Below, piece by piece: positions 8,948 through 18,827 of a stretch of 64,000 bases of DNA. How positions within the stretch are numbered: the first letter of the stretch is position 1; every line of letters starts with the position of its first letter. The translations under genes and the position numbers were made by a program. Origin of the DNA: Rugamonas rivuli (lineage in GTDB: Bacteria; Pseudomonadota; Gammaproteobacteria; Burkholderiales; Burkholderiaceae_D); NCBI RefSeq assembly GCF_009380165.1, contig NZ_WHUF01000001.1:682001-746000 (forward strand), in the 5' to 3' direction. The notes beneath the pieces were generated by a model. That model worked only from the letters and a program-made list of their open reading frames with translations. It did not search any database and was not told the origin of the DNA.

Positions 8948-10138
8948 ATGCCCAACCATGCCCCCGTCTCTGTATTCCCGCTGTCCCGGCGCGCCTTTCT
9001 TGGCGCGGGATTGTCTGCGCTCCTGCTGCCGCAGGCCACACTGGCGGGCGAACTTGCCTCGCCCTCCCCGGATCTGGCGTCGTTTATCCAAAACGAAATG
9101 CGCACGGCCAACATCCCGGGTCTGGCCGTCGGTTACGCCCGCGATGGGCTTGTGCGTTACGCCCAAGGTTACGGCCTGGCCGATATCGCCCAACGCAGGG
9201 CTGTGACTGCCGATACGATGTTCCACATTGCCTCCGTCACCAAGACCGTCACCGCCACCATGATCATGCGGTTGGCGGAACGTGGCAAGCTGGCGTTGGA
9301 TGAGCCCATCTCACGTCATCTGGACTTCCCCGTTGTGAATCCACGCTTTCGCGATACGGCAATCACCTTCCGACAGCTGCTGACACATACATCAAGCATT
9401 TCCGACGCGCGGTACTACAAGATCGATTTCCGCGATCACGGCCATGATGCCAAGCTCGCCCTCCCTGACTTCCTCAAACAATATCTCACGCCCCACGGAG
9501 CCAACTACTCGGGCGCGAAATGTTTTTCCACTGCGCGCCCCGGAACGGCCTGGGACTACTGCAATGTGGGCTTCGGCTTGCTGGGGCATCTTGCGGGACG
9601 CATCGGCGGGATGAATATGCGCGAACAAACGCGCAGGGACATTTTTGCGCCGCTGGCTATGGATCATACGAGCTGGACGATCAAAGACACCCCATCGTTG
9701 CACAGCGCCGTGCCGTACGACCTCGTCGATGGAGCACTGGTCGCCGTTAAACCGGTCGGCTTTCCGGATTGGCCGGCCGGCATGTTGCGTTCATCGATCA
9801 GCGATTTCATGAAGTTCGTTGCCGCATCTGCAAACGGCGGCAGATCCGGTGGCGTCGAGTTGCTGGGAACGGCAGCGATGGCGCAAATGCTGGACATGCA
9901 AACGCCGCCCGGACTGCCTGAATGGCTCAGCGGCCAGGGCCTGGGCTGGATGGAATCCCCCTTGGCCGGACAGGTGCGGCCCAACCATTGGGGCGGCGAC
10001 CCGGGCGTCTTTAGCGCCGTCTACCTGGCGCCGGCCACGCGCAGCGGCGTGGCGATATTCACCAACGTCGGCGCATCGGCGGAAAATAGAACTGCGGTCA
10101 AGAATATCGCCGACCGCCTGCTTCAGATGGCCTCCTGA
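8948..10138 (+). CDS. Tat-exported beta-lactamase-family serine hydrolase
   Basis: 396 residues. The N-terminus carries a twin-arginine signal (SRRAFLGAG) and an AXA-like cleavage region, so the product is periplasmic. The active-site set of class C beta-lactamase/DD-peptidase-like hydrolases is visible: S-V-T-K near residue 97 (HIASVTKTVTA), Y-C-N near residue 200 (WDYCNVGFG), and a late glycine-rich motif (NHWGGDPG) in place of KTG. Such proteins include esterases, D-aminopeptidases and penicillin-binding proteins, so antibiotic resistance should not be assumed. The divergent MarR gene probably controls it. Confidence 0.85.
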   Translation: MPNHAPVSVFPLSRRAFLGAGLSALLLPQATLAGELASPSPDLASFIQNEMRTANIPGLAVGYARDGLVRYAQGYGLADIAQRRAVTADTMFHIASVTKTVTATMIMRLAERGKLALDEPISRHLDFPVVNPRFRDTAITFRQLLTHTSSISDARYYKIDFRDHGHDAKLALPDFLKQYLTPHGANYSGAKCFSTARPGTAWDYCNVGFGLLGHLAGRIGGMNMREQTRRDIFAPLAMDHTSWTIKDTPSLHSAVPYDLVDGALVAVKPVGFPDWPAGMLRSSISDFMKFVAASANGGRSGGVELLGTAAMAQMLDMQTPPGLPEWLSGQGLGWMESPLAGQVRPNHWGGDPGVFSAVYLAPATRSGVAIFTNVGASAENRTAVKNIADRLLQMAS

Positions 10139-10164
10139 GGGACACGCATAAATCATTGGCCGCG

Positions 10165-10184
10165 CCGGTGATTTTTGCACTTGT
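10165..10184 (+). promoter_or_regulatory. Copy of the 20-bp locus element, upstream of GH42
   Basis: CCGGTGATTTTTGCACTTGT matches 15 of 20 positions of TTGGTGATTTTCRYAATTGC. It is in gene orientation and ends 62 nt before the GH42 ATG. Confidence 0.55.
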
Positions 10185-10246
10185 GCGGCTGCGCGCGCTG
10201 TCACCACAATAGCTCCCATTATCAAAACGAGACTGGGAGATATCGA

Positions 10247-12367
10247 ATGCTCAAACGATCCTTGTTGTATCTGATCGCGGCCGCCGCGTGCGCGCCCGCC
10301 GCCGCGCAGGCGCCGGCCGCGCCGCCGGAACTGCCGACCGTCCTCTACGGCACAGCCTACTACCACGAATACATGCCCTACGAGCGGCTGGATAAAGACG
10401 TGGCCATGATGAAGGCGGCCGGCTTCAACGTTGTGCGCCTGGGCGAATCGACCTGGAGCTTGTGGGAACCGGAGGACGGCCGCTTCGAGTACGCGTGGAT
10501 GGACCGCGTCATCGACGCCATGGGCAAGGCCGGCATCAAGGTCATCATGGGCACGCCGACCTATTCCATCCCAGCCTGGATGGCCAAACAGAATCCGGAA
10601 ATCCTGGCCCGCAAATTCAACGGCGTCCAGAACACCTACGGCATGCGCCAGAACATGAACACCGACTCGGCCGCCTACCGCTTCTATGCCGAGCGCCTGA
10701 TCCGCAAGATCGCCGCGCGCTACAAGGACAGTCCCAACGTCATCGGCTGGCAGGTCGACAACGAGACCGGCAGCTACGGCGCCGCCAACGATGATGTGTT
10801 CATCCGCTTCCAGCACTACCTGGAAAAGAAATTCGGCCCCCCGGAAAAGCTCAGCCAGGCATGGTTCCTGAACTACTGGGGCCAGAACCTGCACAGCTGG
10901 GTAGACCTGCCGCGTCCCGACGGCGCGCAGAGCACCGGCTACAAGCTGGAATGGTCGCGCTGGAGCCAGATGCGCGTCACCGATTTCCTGAGTTGGCAAG
11001 CGGCGCTGATACGCGAATGCGCATCGCCGCGCCAGTTCGTCACGCATGATTTCGCCGGCTCCATGCACAGCGACGTCAACGAGGTCGACGTGGCGCGCGC
11101 GCTGGACGTCCCGGCCGTCAACATCTATCACTGGGGCCAGCGCGAGTATTACAACGGCGCCGAACAAACGCTACAGGCCGATTTTACCCGCTCACTCAAA
11201 CGGAAAAACTTCCTCGTCACCGAGACCAACGCCCAGAGCACCGACTGGAGCTCGTCCTTCCAGTATCCGCCTTATGACGGCCAGTTCCGCGAAGACGTCT
11301 ACACACATCTGGCAAATGGCGCCAACATGGTCGAATACTGGCACTGGGCGTCCATCCACGCCAACCAGGAGACCTACTGGAAAGGCGTGCTGTCGCACGA
11401 TCTGGAGCCCAACCGCGCCTACGCCGAGATGAGCCGCACCGGCCGCGAGCTGCAAACGATAGGCCCCAAGCTGGTCAACCTCAAGCTGCACAACGATGTC
11501 GCGATCCTGTGGAGCCGCGATTCTCTGAACGCCCTCAATGACATGCCGTTTGCCAAGGACTCTCAATGGGGCGGCAGTGGCACCAAGGCCGACTACGGCT
11601 CGGTGGTACGGCAAATGCACCGCGCGCTTTACGATTTGAATGTGGGCGCCGACTTCGTCTTTTCGGACACGCAGGATTTCTCATCCTACAAACTGCTGAT
11701 CGTGCCGCCGCTGTACGTGGCCGATGATGCGCTGCTGCAGCGCATCGCGGACTATGTCCGCAAAGGCGGCCACGTGGTGATGAGCTTCAAGAGCGGCTTC
11801 GCCAACGAAAACGCCGCCGTGCGCTGGACCATGGCGCCGGGGCCGCTGCGTGAAGTACTGGGTTTCCACTACCAGGAATTCTCCAACCTGGCCCAGCCAT
11901 TGAAGTTGAAGGACGATCCCTATCACGTCGGCGCGGAGCACAACAAGGTGCAGCACTGGGCCGAGTTCCTGCAACTGGACACCGCCAAAGCGCTGGCCTA
12001 CTACGATCATTCCTTCTTCGGCCGCTGGCCCGCCGTCACGAGCAACCAGTACGGCAGCGGCAAGGCCATCTACGAAGGCACCTTGCTGTCGGACCCGTTG
12101 CAGAAAGCCGTGCTGCAATCGACGCTGCAGGAACTTGGCCTGATCGGCGCCGACCAGCAATTGCCGCCCGCCATACGCACCCGCACCGGCACCAACCGCG
12201 CCAACCGCACCGTCCACTACTACTTCAACTACTCCGGCGCGGAAATGCGCTTTCACTATCCGCACAAGCCCGGCATTGATTTGTTGACCAAGCGGCATAT
12301 CGCTTCAGCGGAAAACCTCACGCTGGGGCCATGGGATCTAGCCATCATCGAGGAAGACGCCCAGTAA
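10247..12367 (+). CDS. GH42 beta-galactosidase, secreted
   Basis: 706 residues. ATG 10247 is chosen because GGGAGA lies just upstream and a signal peptide (LLYLIAAAACAPAAAQA) follows; longer in-frame starts lack both. The (beta/alpha)8 domain opens with YGTAYYHEYMP and carries the GH42 acid/base in QVDNETGSYG (E173) and the nucleophile in VTETNAQ (E326). A beta-galactosidase trimerisation-like domain follows from about residue 410 and a small beta domain ends the protein. In a xyloglucan locus the expected job is removing beta-galactosyl side-chain residues, alongside GH35; periplasmic location is inferred. A copy of the shared 20-bp element precedes it. Confidence 0.88.
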   Translation: MLKRSLLYLIAAAACAPAAAQAPAAPPELPTVLYGTAYYHEYMPYERLDKDVAMMKAAGFNVVRLGESTWSLWEPEDGRFEYAWMDRVIDAMGKAGIKVIMGTPTYSIPAWMAKQNPEILARKFNGVQNTYGMRQNMNTDSAAYRFYAERLIRKIAARYKDSPNVIGWQVDNETGSYGAANDDVFIRFQHYLEKKFGPPEKLSQAWFLNYWGQNLHSWVDLPRPDGAQSTGYKLEWSRWSQMRVTDFLSWQAALIRECASPRQFVTHDFAGSMHSDVNEVDVARALDVPAVNIYHWGQREYYNGAEQTLQADFTRSLKRKNFLVTETNAQSTDWSSSFQYPPYDGQFREDVYTHLANGANMVEYWHWASIHANQETYWKGVLSHDLEPNRAYAEMSRTGRELQTIGPKLVNLKLHNDVAILWSRDSLNALNDMPFAKDSQWGGSGTKADYGSVVRQMHRALYDLNVGADFVFSDTQDFSSYKLLIVPPLYVADDALLQRIADYVRKGGHVVMSFKSGFANENAAVRWTMAPGPLREVLGFHYQEFSNLAQPLKLKDDPYHVGAEHNKVQHWAEFLQLDTAKALAYYDHSFFGRWPAVTSNQYGSGKAIYEGTLLSDPLQKAVLQSTLQELGLIGADQQLPPAIRTRTGTNRANRTVHYYFNYSGAEMRFHYPHKPGIDLLTKRHIASAENLTLGPWDLAIIEEDAQ

Positions 12368-12374
12368 GCCGGGC

Positions 12375-12402
12375 AAAAAAGGGCCGTGCATGGCACGGCC
12401 CT
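12375..12402 (-). terminator. Intrinsic terminator of the GH74/TonB-receptor operon
   Basis: A perfect 10-bp stem (AGGGCCGTGC/GCACGGCCCT, loop ATG) is followed on the minus strand by six T. It sits 25 nt after the PEP-CTERM gene and would also halt convergent GH42 transcripts weakly. Confidence 0.8.
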
Positions 12403-12427
12403 CCTCCCTACTCCATCAAGCGGACCG

Positions 12428-13015
12428 TCAACGCCGCGCACGGCGCCCGGCCAGACCCAGCACCAGCAAGCCGGCCCCCAGCATCAACGGCATGCCCGGC
12501 TCCGGCACCGGCGCGGCGGCGGCGGCGAAGTCATCCATCACATACCAGCCGCTGTCGCGCGTCACGCTCAAGCGCGAAACATTGTTGAAGCCGCCGGCCA
12601 CCCACAGGTAGTTGACGCTGATGGCGACATTGCCGGTGCTGCCGATGACATGATCGGCCGCGTCGTAGGCAGTGATGTTGACCCAGCCGGCCTTGTCATC
12701 CACGCCCTGGGGTGCGGCGAACCAGGCGCCGGCAAAGCTGAACGGCGTGGTGCTGCTGATGCCGGCCGCGTCACCGCCAAAGCCATTGACGGCAAAGTTG
12801 GCGCCGGAATGCGCGCCATTGGCGTAGCCGGCGATGCTGTTGTCGCCCGCGTACCAATCGGTGCTCCAGTTCAGACCGGCATACGGGCTGATGTCGCCCA
12901 GGCTGGCGAAGTCGCCGGCCGTGGCCAGCCCATCGAAATTGACGACGTCGGCACGGGCGGCGCCGGCCAGCATCAGGCTGGCGCCGGCGAGCAATGCAAA
13001 CAGAGATTTTTTCAT
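12428..13015 (-). CDS. PEP-CTERM sorting-domain protein
   Basis: 195 residues from the ATG at 13015; the longer frame upstream is discarded because MKKSLFALLAG begins a clear signal peptide ending at ARAD. The body is a predicted all-beta domain of unknown function. The C-terminus is a standard PEP-CTERM tail: VPEPG, a hydrophobic segment (MLGAGLLVLGLAG) and a basic end RRARR, which is recognised by exosortase/EpsH systems. It lies 26 nt behind the GH74-CBM2 gene, as last gene of that operon, so it may be a surface or matrix protein used during xyloglucan attack. The exosortase is not in this window. Confidence 0.85.
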   Translation of the reverse strand: MKKSLFALLAGASLMLAGAARADVVNFDGLATAGDFASLGDISPYAGLNWSTDWYAGDNSIAGYANGAHSGANFAVNGFGGDAAGISSTTPFSFAGAWFAAPQGVDDKAGWVNITAYDAADHVIGSTGNVAISVNYLWVAGGFNNVSRLSVTRDSGWYVMDDFAAAAAPVPEPGMPLMLGAGLLVLGLAGRRARR

Positions 13016-13041
13016 GGCATGCCCTTTGAATTTGTGGCGGC

Positions 13042-15552
13042 TCATTTGCAAACGTCGCCGGTAACCGCCGGGATCGCGGTGAAGTCGGGACCGACCTGGC
13101 CGCCCACCACCATGCCGACCGTGGCGGTCTGCCCTGGATAGATATCGTGGTTCCAACCCTGGCCGTCGGTGGCCGAGAAGTTCGGCGCGGTGCCCGTCAC
13201 TACGCCATTCCAGGCGCTCGATACCGACGAGTTGTCGCTGTAGCGCCAGTTCACGGTCCAGCCATGGATCACGGATGCGCCCTGGTTGGTGATGCGCACC
13301 TCGGCCATATGGCCGCCCCACCAGCCATTGGTGACGACGTATTTGCACTCGGCGCTGCCGCCGCCCGGCGCCGCCGGCACTTGCGGCACCACTTGCACGT
13401 CGCCGTCCGGGTCGATCTTGCCGTAGGCGCTGCCGCGGCCATTAGTGCTCATGTAGACCGTACCATAGGTGTTCATATCGCCCGTCACCCAGGCGCCCGA
13501 CAACGGACCGCCGTACTGATGCTGATCGTCGTTGATGCGGTCCCAGTGCGCGCCCTGGTCGGTCGAGCGCAACATGCCGCGCGCGCTGCCCACCGCGCCC
13601 CACATGTACAGGGTCGGATAGTCGGCGCCCGGCGCTTCCTTGCCCAGGCCCATGGCGGCGCAGGCATTGATCCCGGCCACGCTGGTGAAGGTGGCGCCCG
13701 AATCGGTCGAGTGGCTCAAACCTTTCGAGTCCAGGCACACCCACAGATCGCCGTCACGGCCTGGAGTGGTGCGCACCCAGGTCGAACCGCCGGCGGCCAG
13801 CCGGGCTTTCGGACTGAACGAAGCCCCGCCATCGGAGCTTACCAGCAGCTGGCCGCTGTCCTTGTCGTAGACATAGAACTTGGCCGGGTTGACCTTGTCG
13901 GCCACCGGGTTGGCATTGTTCACGGCCAGGCCGACCACCGCCGTCCAGTTGGCGCCGAAATCGGTCGAGCGATAGCTGGTGCTGGAACTGTCGGGGCTAT
14001 GCAGCAGCACAAAGCCATCGGCCGACAGCGCCAGGTTGCCGCCACCGCCCTTCACGGACGGCGCCGGCTGCCAGCTGGCGCCCATGTTGGTCGAGACGTA
14101 CAGCTGCGACCAGCCGACCCGTGCCAGCACGTGCGGCGCTTGCGCGGCCACCGCCATGCCGGTGTTGGTACCGATGTTGGGCGTGTGGCGCGGACCGTAC
14201 TGGTCGGGCGCGCTGTTCAGGAAGCCGTCGACGTCGCCGGTCACCGTCATCAGCGGCCCGCCCGGGATGCTTTCGGCCGCGTACACGCCGGTCTCTTCCA
14301 TGCCGACCGTGTCGAACTTCCAGCTGCTGGTGGTCGCATCGATGTCGCTGGTCTTGAACAAGCCCTGGCCCGACACCACCCATACGGTCTTAGGATCGAA
14401 GGGGTCGAATTCGATCGAGCCGGCCCAGTGGATCGCCGTGCTGCGGCTCCACTCCATGCCGTTCGGGTCGACCGTCATACCGCGCCCCACCACGTCGGTC
14501 CAGCTGCGGCCGGCGTCCAGCGAAGTGAAGATGCGGTCGCCGTAGGTGGCCGGTTGCTGCTGCTGGGTCCACCACGTGTTGATGGTCGAGGCCACCAGGT
14601 GCTTGGGATTGCCCGGGTCGACGCTGATGCCGCCGAACGCGTTGCTATAGCCGGCCGGCGTAATATTGGTCCAGGCGCCGCCGACGCTGTTGTATTCCCA
14701 CATCTGGCCGGTGGTCATCGGTTCGCCGGTGCCCTGGTGCGGCCCGGCGCCATTGGCGTAGGTCAGGTACAGGCGGCCCTTGGCGGTGATCGCCGCGCGT
14801 TGCGGCATCAGGCCGGATGGAGCGCCAGCCACCGGCGCGAAGCTGACGCCGCCGTCCTTGCTGAAATACAGATTGGGACCGACCGTGCCGAAGCGCGATA
14901 CGCCGACGTAGATGCGCTTGGCCGTGCCCTGGGTGACGCTGGCCGGATCCAGCAGCACGAAGCTGATGCCGTTGTCGTTCGGGGTGCTGGTCACGTTGAG
15001 GCCGTTCACGCGGGTCCAGGTCGCGCCCGAGTCGGTGCTCTTGAACAAGCCGTCGCGGCGGGTGCCGACGAACAGCACGTTGCCCGAGCCCGGATCGACC
15101 TGCAGCTTCTCGCCGTTCTGGCGCCCCATGCCGTTGCCGTGGGCCTTGAACTGGGCCGTCACGTCGGTCAGCGTGAAGTGGCGCCCATAGTCGTTCGAGC
15201 GCATGATCACGGTCTTGCCGTTGCTGAAGTAACTGGTGCCGGCCAGGATGTACACATTGGCCGCGTTGCGCGGGTCGATCGCCAGCGATTCCGCGCCCAT
15301 CAGGCCCGTGTCGCTCTCGCCCAGCCAATTGGACAGCGCGGTCCAGCGCCCGGTCTGAGGTTCCCAGCGGTAGGCGCCGCCCACGTCGGTACGCGCGAAC
15401 ACCACGCCGCGCTCGCTCTTGCTGGGGATGACCCCGGTGACGAAGCCGCCGCTGCCCATGGCAACGGCGTCCCAGTGATACGTTTCGGCCGTGGCGCCGA
15501 ACGCCATCAGCAGCCCGGCCGTCAAGCAGCCCAGGTTTTTTTTCAAGCGCAT
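13042..15552 (-). CDS. GH74 endo-xyloglucanase with C-terminal CBM2
   Basis: 836 residues. The ATG at 15552 is preferred because GAGGGG sits 7 nt upstream and the signal peptide LKKNLGCLTAGLLMAFGATAE follows. GH74 hallmarks are clear: GGFVTG then RTDVGGAYRW near the N-terminus and many BNR/Asp-box repeats (SxDxGxxW forms such as STDSGATW, SLDAGRSW), giving the two seven-bladed propellers. After a Pro/Gly linker, the last ~105 residues form a family 2 carbohydrate-binding module (CKYVVTNGWWGG, GWTVNW, WNGVVTG, W at GWNHD), which in known enzymes binds cellulose or xylan. It is the secreted backbone-cutting enzyme that would bind plant cell wall. It follows the large TonB receptor by 54 nt. Confidence 0.95.
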   Translation of the reverse strand: MRLKKNLGCLTAGLLMAFGATAETYHWDAVAMGSGGFVTGVIPSKSERGVVFARTDVGGAYRWEPQTGRWTALSNWLGESDTGLMGAESLAIDPRNAANVYILAGTSYFSNGKTVIMRSNDYGRHFTLTDVTAQFKAHGNGMGRQNGEKLQVDPGSGNVLFVGTRRDGLFKSTDSGATWTRVNGLNVTSTPNDNGISFVLLDPASVTQGTAKRIYVGVSRFGTVGPNLYFSKDGGVSFAPVAGAPSGLMPQRAAITAKGRLYLTYANGAGPHQGTGEPMTTGQMWEYNSVGGAWTNITPAGYSNAFGGISVDPGNPKHLVASTINTWWTQQQQPATYGDRIFTSLDAGRSWTDVVGRGMTVDPNGMEWSRSTAIHWAGSIEFDPFDPKTVWVVSGQGLFKTSDIDATTSSWKFDTVGMEETGVYAAESIPGGPLMTVTGDVDGFLNSAPDQYGPRHTPNIGTNTGMAVAAQAPHVLARVGWSQLYVSTNMGASWQPAPSVKGGGGNLALSADGFVLLHSPDSSSTSYRSTDFGANWTAVVGLAVNNANPVADKVNPAKFYVYDKDSGQLLVSSDGGASFSPKARLAAGGSTWVRTTPGRDGDLWVCLDSKGLSHSTDSGATFTSVAGINACAAMGLGKEAPGADYPTLYMWGAVGSARGMLRSTDQGAHWDRINDDQHQYGGPLSGAWVTGDMNTYGTVYMSTNGRGSAYGKIDPDGDVQVVPQVPAAPGGGSAECKYVVTNGWWGGHMAEVRITNQGASVIHGWTVNWRYSDNSSVSSAWNGVVTGTAPNFSATDGQGWNHDIYPGQTATVGMVVGGQVGPDFTAIPAVTGDVCK

Positions 15553-15606
15553 AAAGCGTCCCCTCATTGGATTTATCAGGATTGCCAACCAGGCAAACGG
15601 TCCTTG

Positions 15607-18600
15607 TCAGAAGCTGTAACCGACCGACAGGCGGAAGCTGCGGCCTGGGTCGTACCAGGAGCGCCCCATGTTGCCAGGGGTTTGCTGGTTGGTCTGCTTG
15701 GTCACCACATTGGTCAGGTTGCTGACGTTGAAGCTGCCCCATATGTTTTCGCTGAAGCGGTAGTTGACGCCCGCATCCCACTGCCCCACCGCCTCTTGCC
15801 AGACCGGCAGGCCCCAGCCGACGTCGGTCGGCGCGACGCCGCCGTTGGCGGCGATACGCACCGGATCGGCGCTGGTGCCGTTGTTTCCCGACGCGCCATA
15901 GACGCCGGTCGCCAGCAAGGTGCGGTCGCGCCAGCTGTAGGCCAGGCGGGTCGACAGCGGCCCGTTGTCATACATGAACGCCAGGTTGAAGGCGCGCTTC
16001 GACATGTATGGCACCGGCAGATCCTTGTAGGGAATGCCGTTGGTGTCGCAGCCGTACAGGTCGGCACCCGTGGTCAGGCTGCCGGCCGGGCAATACGGCA
16101 ATTTGTACGGGTGATACAGCTGCTGCTCGCTCTTGATGTAGGTGAAGTTCGCGGAGACGCCCAAGCCCTTGGCCCACGCCGGCAGGCGCTCGGACCAACC
16201 AGGAATCTTGTCCAGATAGGTGAACCCGGCCAGTTCTATGCCGCCCAGCCACAGCTTGGCCGCGTTGGCCGGTCCGGTGATGGTGAAGTCCTGTTCACTG
16301 CCGGCCTTGTCCTTGAGCGTCCGGGTATACGTCTCGGTCATGATGATGTCCCTGACCGTCTTGTAGAACAGCACGGCGGTCAGCGACTGGCCATTCTGCG
16401 GATACCATTCCAGCGACACGTCGAAATTGTTCGACTTGAGCGGCTTCAAATGCGCATTGCCGTCGTTCTTGCCGGTGTAGGTCACCAGGTCGACATTCTT
16501 GCCATCGGCGTTCATCTTGACATCCTGTTTCAGCGTGATGTACTCCTGCATCAGGTCGAAACCTGGACGGGAAATGCCCTGCGACAGCGCGATACGCGAC
16601 TGCAGCTGGTCCGTGATGTTGACCTTCAGGTTCAGGCTGGGGATCACGTCGATGTGGTTGGACTTGATGTCGATCGGCTCGTCGATCTGGCCGAACTGGG
16701 GCACGCTGGGCGGTGAGGTCTCGCTGTAGGTCGGCTTGAACACCGTGTGGCCGTGGGCCACCGTATTGGTCCGGACCACGCGCACACCCGCATTGCCTTC
16801 CAGCGGGAATTTCCAGTTGTCGAAGCCGAAACGCAGGGTGGAGAACAGGGCCTGGGTTCCCTCGCTGTGCTCGCTGATGTACTTGGCTTCATCGCTGTAG
16901 CCAGGAGGCAGCCAGTCATTGCCCATGGTCGAGCAATCGGTGGTGCCGCCCTTGATACGGTTGGCGTCTTCGCAGTTGTAGCGCAGCGCGGTCAACAGTT
17001 TCTTGTACGCGCCCGGAATGTCCTGGATCAGGGCCTGGGTCGGCAACACGATCGATGGCGGCGCCGCCATGCGGCCATTGAAGAAGTTAGGGAAGGAGAA
17101 GGTCTCGACGCTGCCCAGGGCCGCGTAGCGCGGATCGCTCAGGTAGCCGAAGTTGCTGCGCTGCCAGCCCAGGTCGGCCACGTTCGGCAACTGCCCCGGC
17201 ACCTTGGTGGTCGCCACGCCCCAGTCCTCGGAGTAGGATTTCCAGCCGGTGCCGGCGTTCTTGTATTTGGTCGACTTGCGTTCCGTCAGGCGCACGCCAA
17301 AGCGCACGTCGCGCAGCACCGGGCTGTCGAAGACATATCTGCCGTCGGCCTTCCACGCCACCAGGTCGGCCTTGGCCTTGTTGATGTCGGGCTGCGAGAT
17401 GTCCCAGTAGTAGTTGCCGGGGTTGGCCAGGAAGTTGCGGGTCTTTTCGTCGAACTGGAACACCGGCCGCGAACCGGAAACGTCGATGCCCATGCTCGGC
17501 CCGTAGGTGCCGAGGTTGATCATGCCGAAATTGCCGGAATTGGTCGCATGCACCCATTGCAAGTCGTTCTGGAACGACCAGCTTTCACTGGCCTTCCACT
17601 TGAAGTTCCAGGCCAGTTCCTGCGTGCGGCCGTGCACATCGCTGAAGCTGCGGGTGGTGCCCATGCGCAGGCCGCCGTCGGCGAACTGGTTGGCCCCCTT
17701 GCCACCGGTCGGATAGGTCAGCGTGCCCGACTGGAACACGCCGTTGGCGTCGTACCTGGAGTCGCTGCTGTATTGGGTCAGGTAGGGATCTTCGCCACCG
17801 GTGTACATGGCGGCGCCGGCATTGAACGAATGGAAGCCGGAATCGAAGTAGGTCAGCGAGGTTTCCTTGTCGTTCTTCTTCCACTGCAAGGCGGCATAGA
17901 AGCCCTTGCGTTCGGTATCGCCGGTGCTGCTGCCCCAGTTGGTGCCGACCGGCACCCACACCGTCTTGCCGGGGACCACGTTGGTGCGCGGGTAGTAGAC
18001 GGATTGGTCGATCGAATCGTAACGGTTGGAGCTCTTGTTGTAGGACACATCGACCAGCGCGCCGAACTCGCCCATGTCGGTTTGCCAGCGGTTGGAATAC
18101 AGCGCGGAGACGGCCGGCGAATTTTTCTTGCCCAGCACGGTATAGTTGTCCGACATGGACAGCGCGCCGCTTTTTCCCTTGGAGTCGAACGGCAAGCGCG
18201 TGCGCAGGTTGACCTGCCCGCTGATGCCGCCTTCGATCAGGTCGGCGGACGGGTTCTTGTACACGTCCACGCCCGACATCAGTTCCGGCGGCACATCGCC
18301 CCAGCTCAATTCGCGCCCCGGCCATCCGGCCGAGAACGATTCGCGTCCGTTCAGCGTGGACGAGCCCCACGACAGGCCGCGCACCTGGATGCCCGAGCCT
18401 TCCACGTCGAAGCCCAGGCCATTGGCGGCCAGGTTGGCGCCGGTGCGGGAACGGTTGCGGTCCATGGTCACGCCGACCACGCGCTGCAGCACTTCGGTGA
18501 TCGATTTGTCCGGCAGCTTGCCGGCCTCGTCGGCCACGACCGAATCGACGATCTGGTCGGACTCACGCTTGATGCGCGCGGCGGTTTCCGCCTGGCGGCG

Positions 18601-18762
18601 CTGGCCGGTCACGACCACGGTATTGGCCGCCGCGGTATCACCGGCGGCCGGCGCCGTCTGCGCATACGCGTCACCGCACAGGAGAGCGACCTGCGCGGCG
18701 GCGAACGCCAGCGCGGTCATCTGGAGGGGCTTCCGGTGGAGCATAGTCTCAGTATTCTTCAT
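15607..18762 (-). CDS. Large TonB-dependent receptor, probable xyloglucan-oligosaccharide transporter
   Basis: 1051 residues. ATG 18762 is preceded by GAGGA with good spacing; a signal peptide runs to AYAQT. The plug starts with VVVTGQRRQAE and holds DEAGKLPDKSITEVLQRVVG, typical of proteobacterial carbohydrate-type receptors, with the barrel ending in VGYSF. It stands between a lipoprotein gene and GH74, so the substrate is probably the oligosaccharides released by GH74. The TonB-ExbBD partners are not in this window. It resembles the second receptor at 38064-41072 in the plug motifs but differs in length and barrel loops. Confidence 0.92.
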   Translation of the reverse strand: MKNTETMLHRKPLQMTALAFAAAQVALLCGDAYAQTAPAAGDTAAANTVVVTGQRRQAETAARIKRESDQIVDSVVADEAGKLPDKSITEVLQRVVGVTMDRNRSRTGANLAANGLGFDVEGSGIQVRGLSWGSSTLNGRESFSAGWPGRELSWGDVPPELMSGVDVYKNPSADLIEGGISGQVNLRTRLPFDSKGKSGALSMSDNYTVLGKKNSPAVSALYSNRWQTDMGEFGALVDVSYNKSSNRYDSIDQSVYYPRTNVVPGKTVWVPVGTNWGSSTGDTERKGFYAALQWKKNDKETSLTYFDSGFHSFNAGAAMYTGGEDPYLTQYSSDSRYDANGVFQSGTLTYPTGGKGANQFADGGLRMGTTRSFSDVHGRTQELAWNFKWKASESWSFQNDLQWVHATNSGNFGMINLGTYGPSMGIDVSGSRPVFQFDEKTRNFLANPGNYYWDISQPDINKAKADLVAWKADGRYVFDSPVLRDVRFGVRLTERKSTKYKNAGTGWKSYSEDWGVATTKVPGQLPNVADLGWQRSNFGYLSDPRYAALGSVETFSFPNFFNGRMAAPPSIVLPTQALIQDIPGAYKKLLTALRYNCEDANRIKGGTTDCSTMGNDWLPPGYSDEAKYISEHSEGTQALFSTLRFGFDNWKFPLEGNAGVRVVRTNTVAHGHTVFKPTYSETSPPSVPQFGQIDEPIDIKSNHIDVIPSLNLKVNITDQLQSRIALSQGISRPGFDLMQEYITLKQDVKMNADGKNVDLVTYTGKNDGNAHLKPLKSNNFDVSLEWYPQNGQSLTAVLFYKTVRDIIMTETYTRTLKDKAGSEQDFTITGPANAAKLWLGGIELAGFTYLDKIPGWSERLPAWAKGLGVSANFTYIKSEQQLYHPYKLPYCPAGSLTTGADLYGCDTNGIPYKDLPVPYMSKRAFNLAFMYDNGPLSTRLAYSWRDRTLLATGVYGASGNNGTSADPVRIAANGGVAPTDVGWGLPVWQEAVGQWDAGVNYRFSENIWGSFNVSNLTNVVTKQTNQQTPGNMGRSWYDPGRSFRLSVGYSF

Positions 18763-18827
18763 TATATTTTTCCTCGTGTGGATACCCGCCGCCACGCCGG
18801 GCGGCGACAGGCAATATCAGTCCGGTG

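Noticed and set aside
13147-16716. Very long open frame on the plus strand opposite GH74 and TonB receptor 1
   Set aside because: It is antisense to two well-recognised genes, its translation is low-complexity Arg/Ala/Val/His-rich without any domain, and such frames are common opposite high-GC genes.
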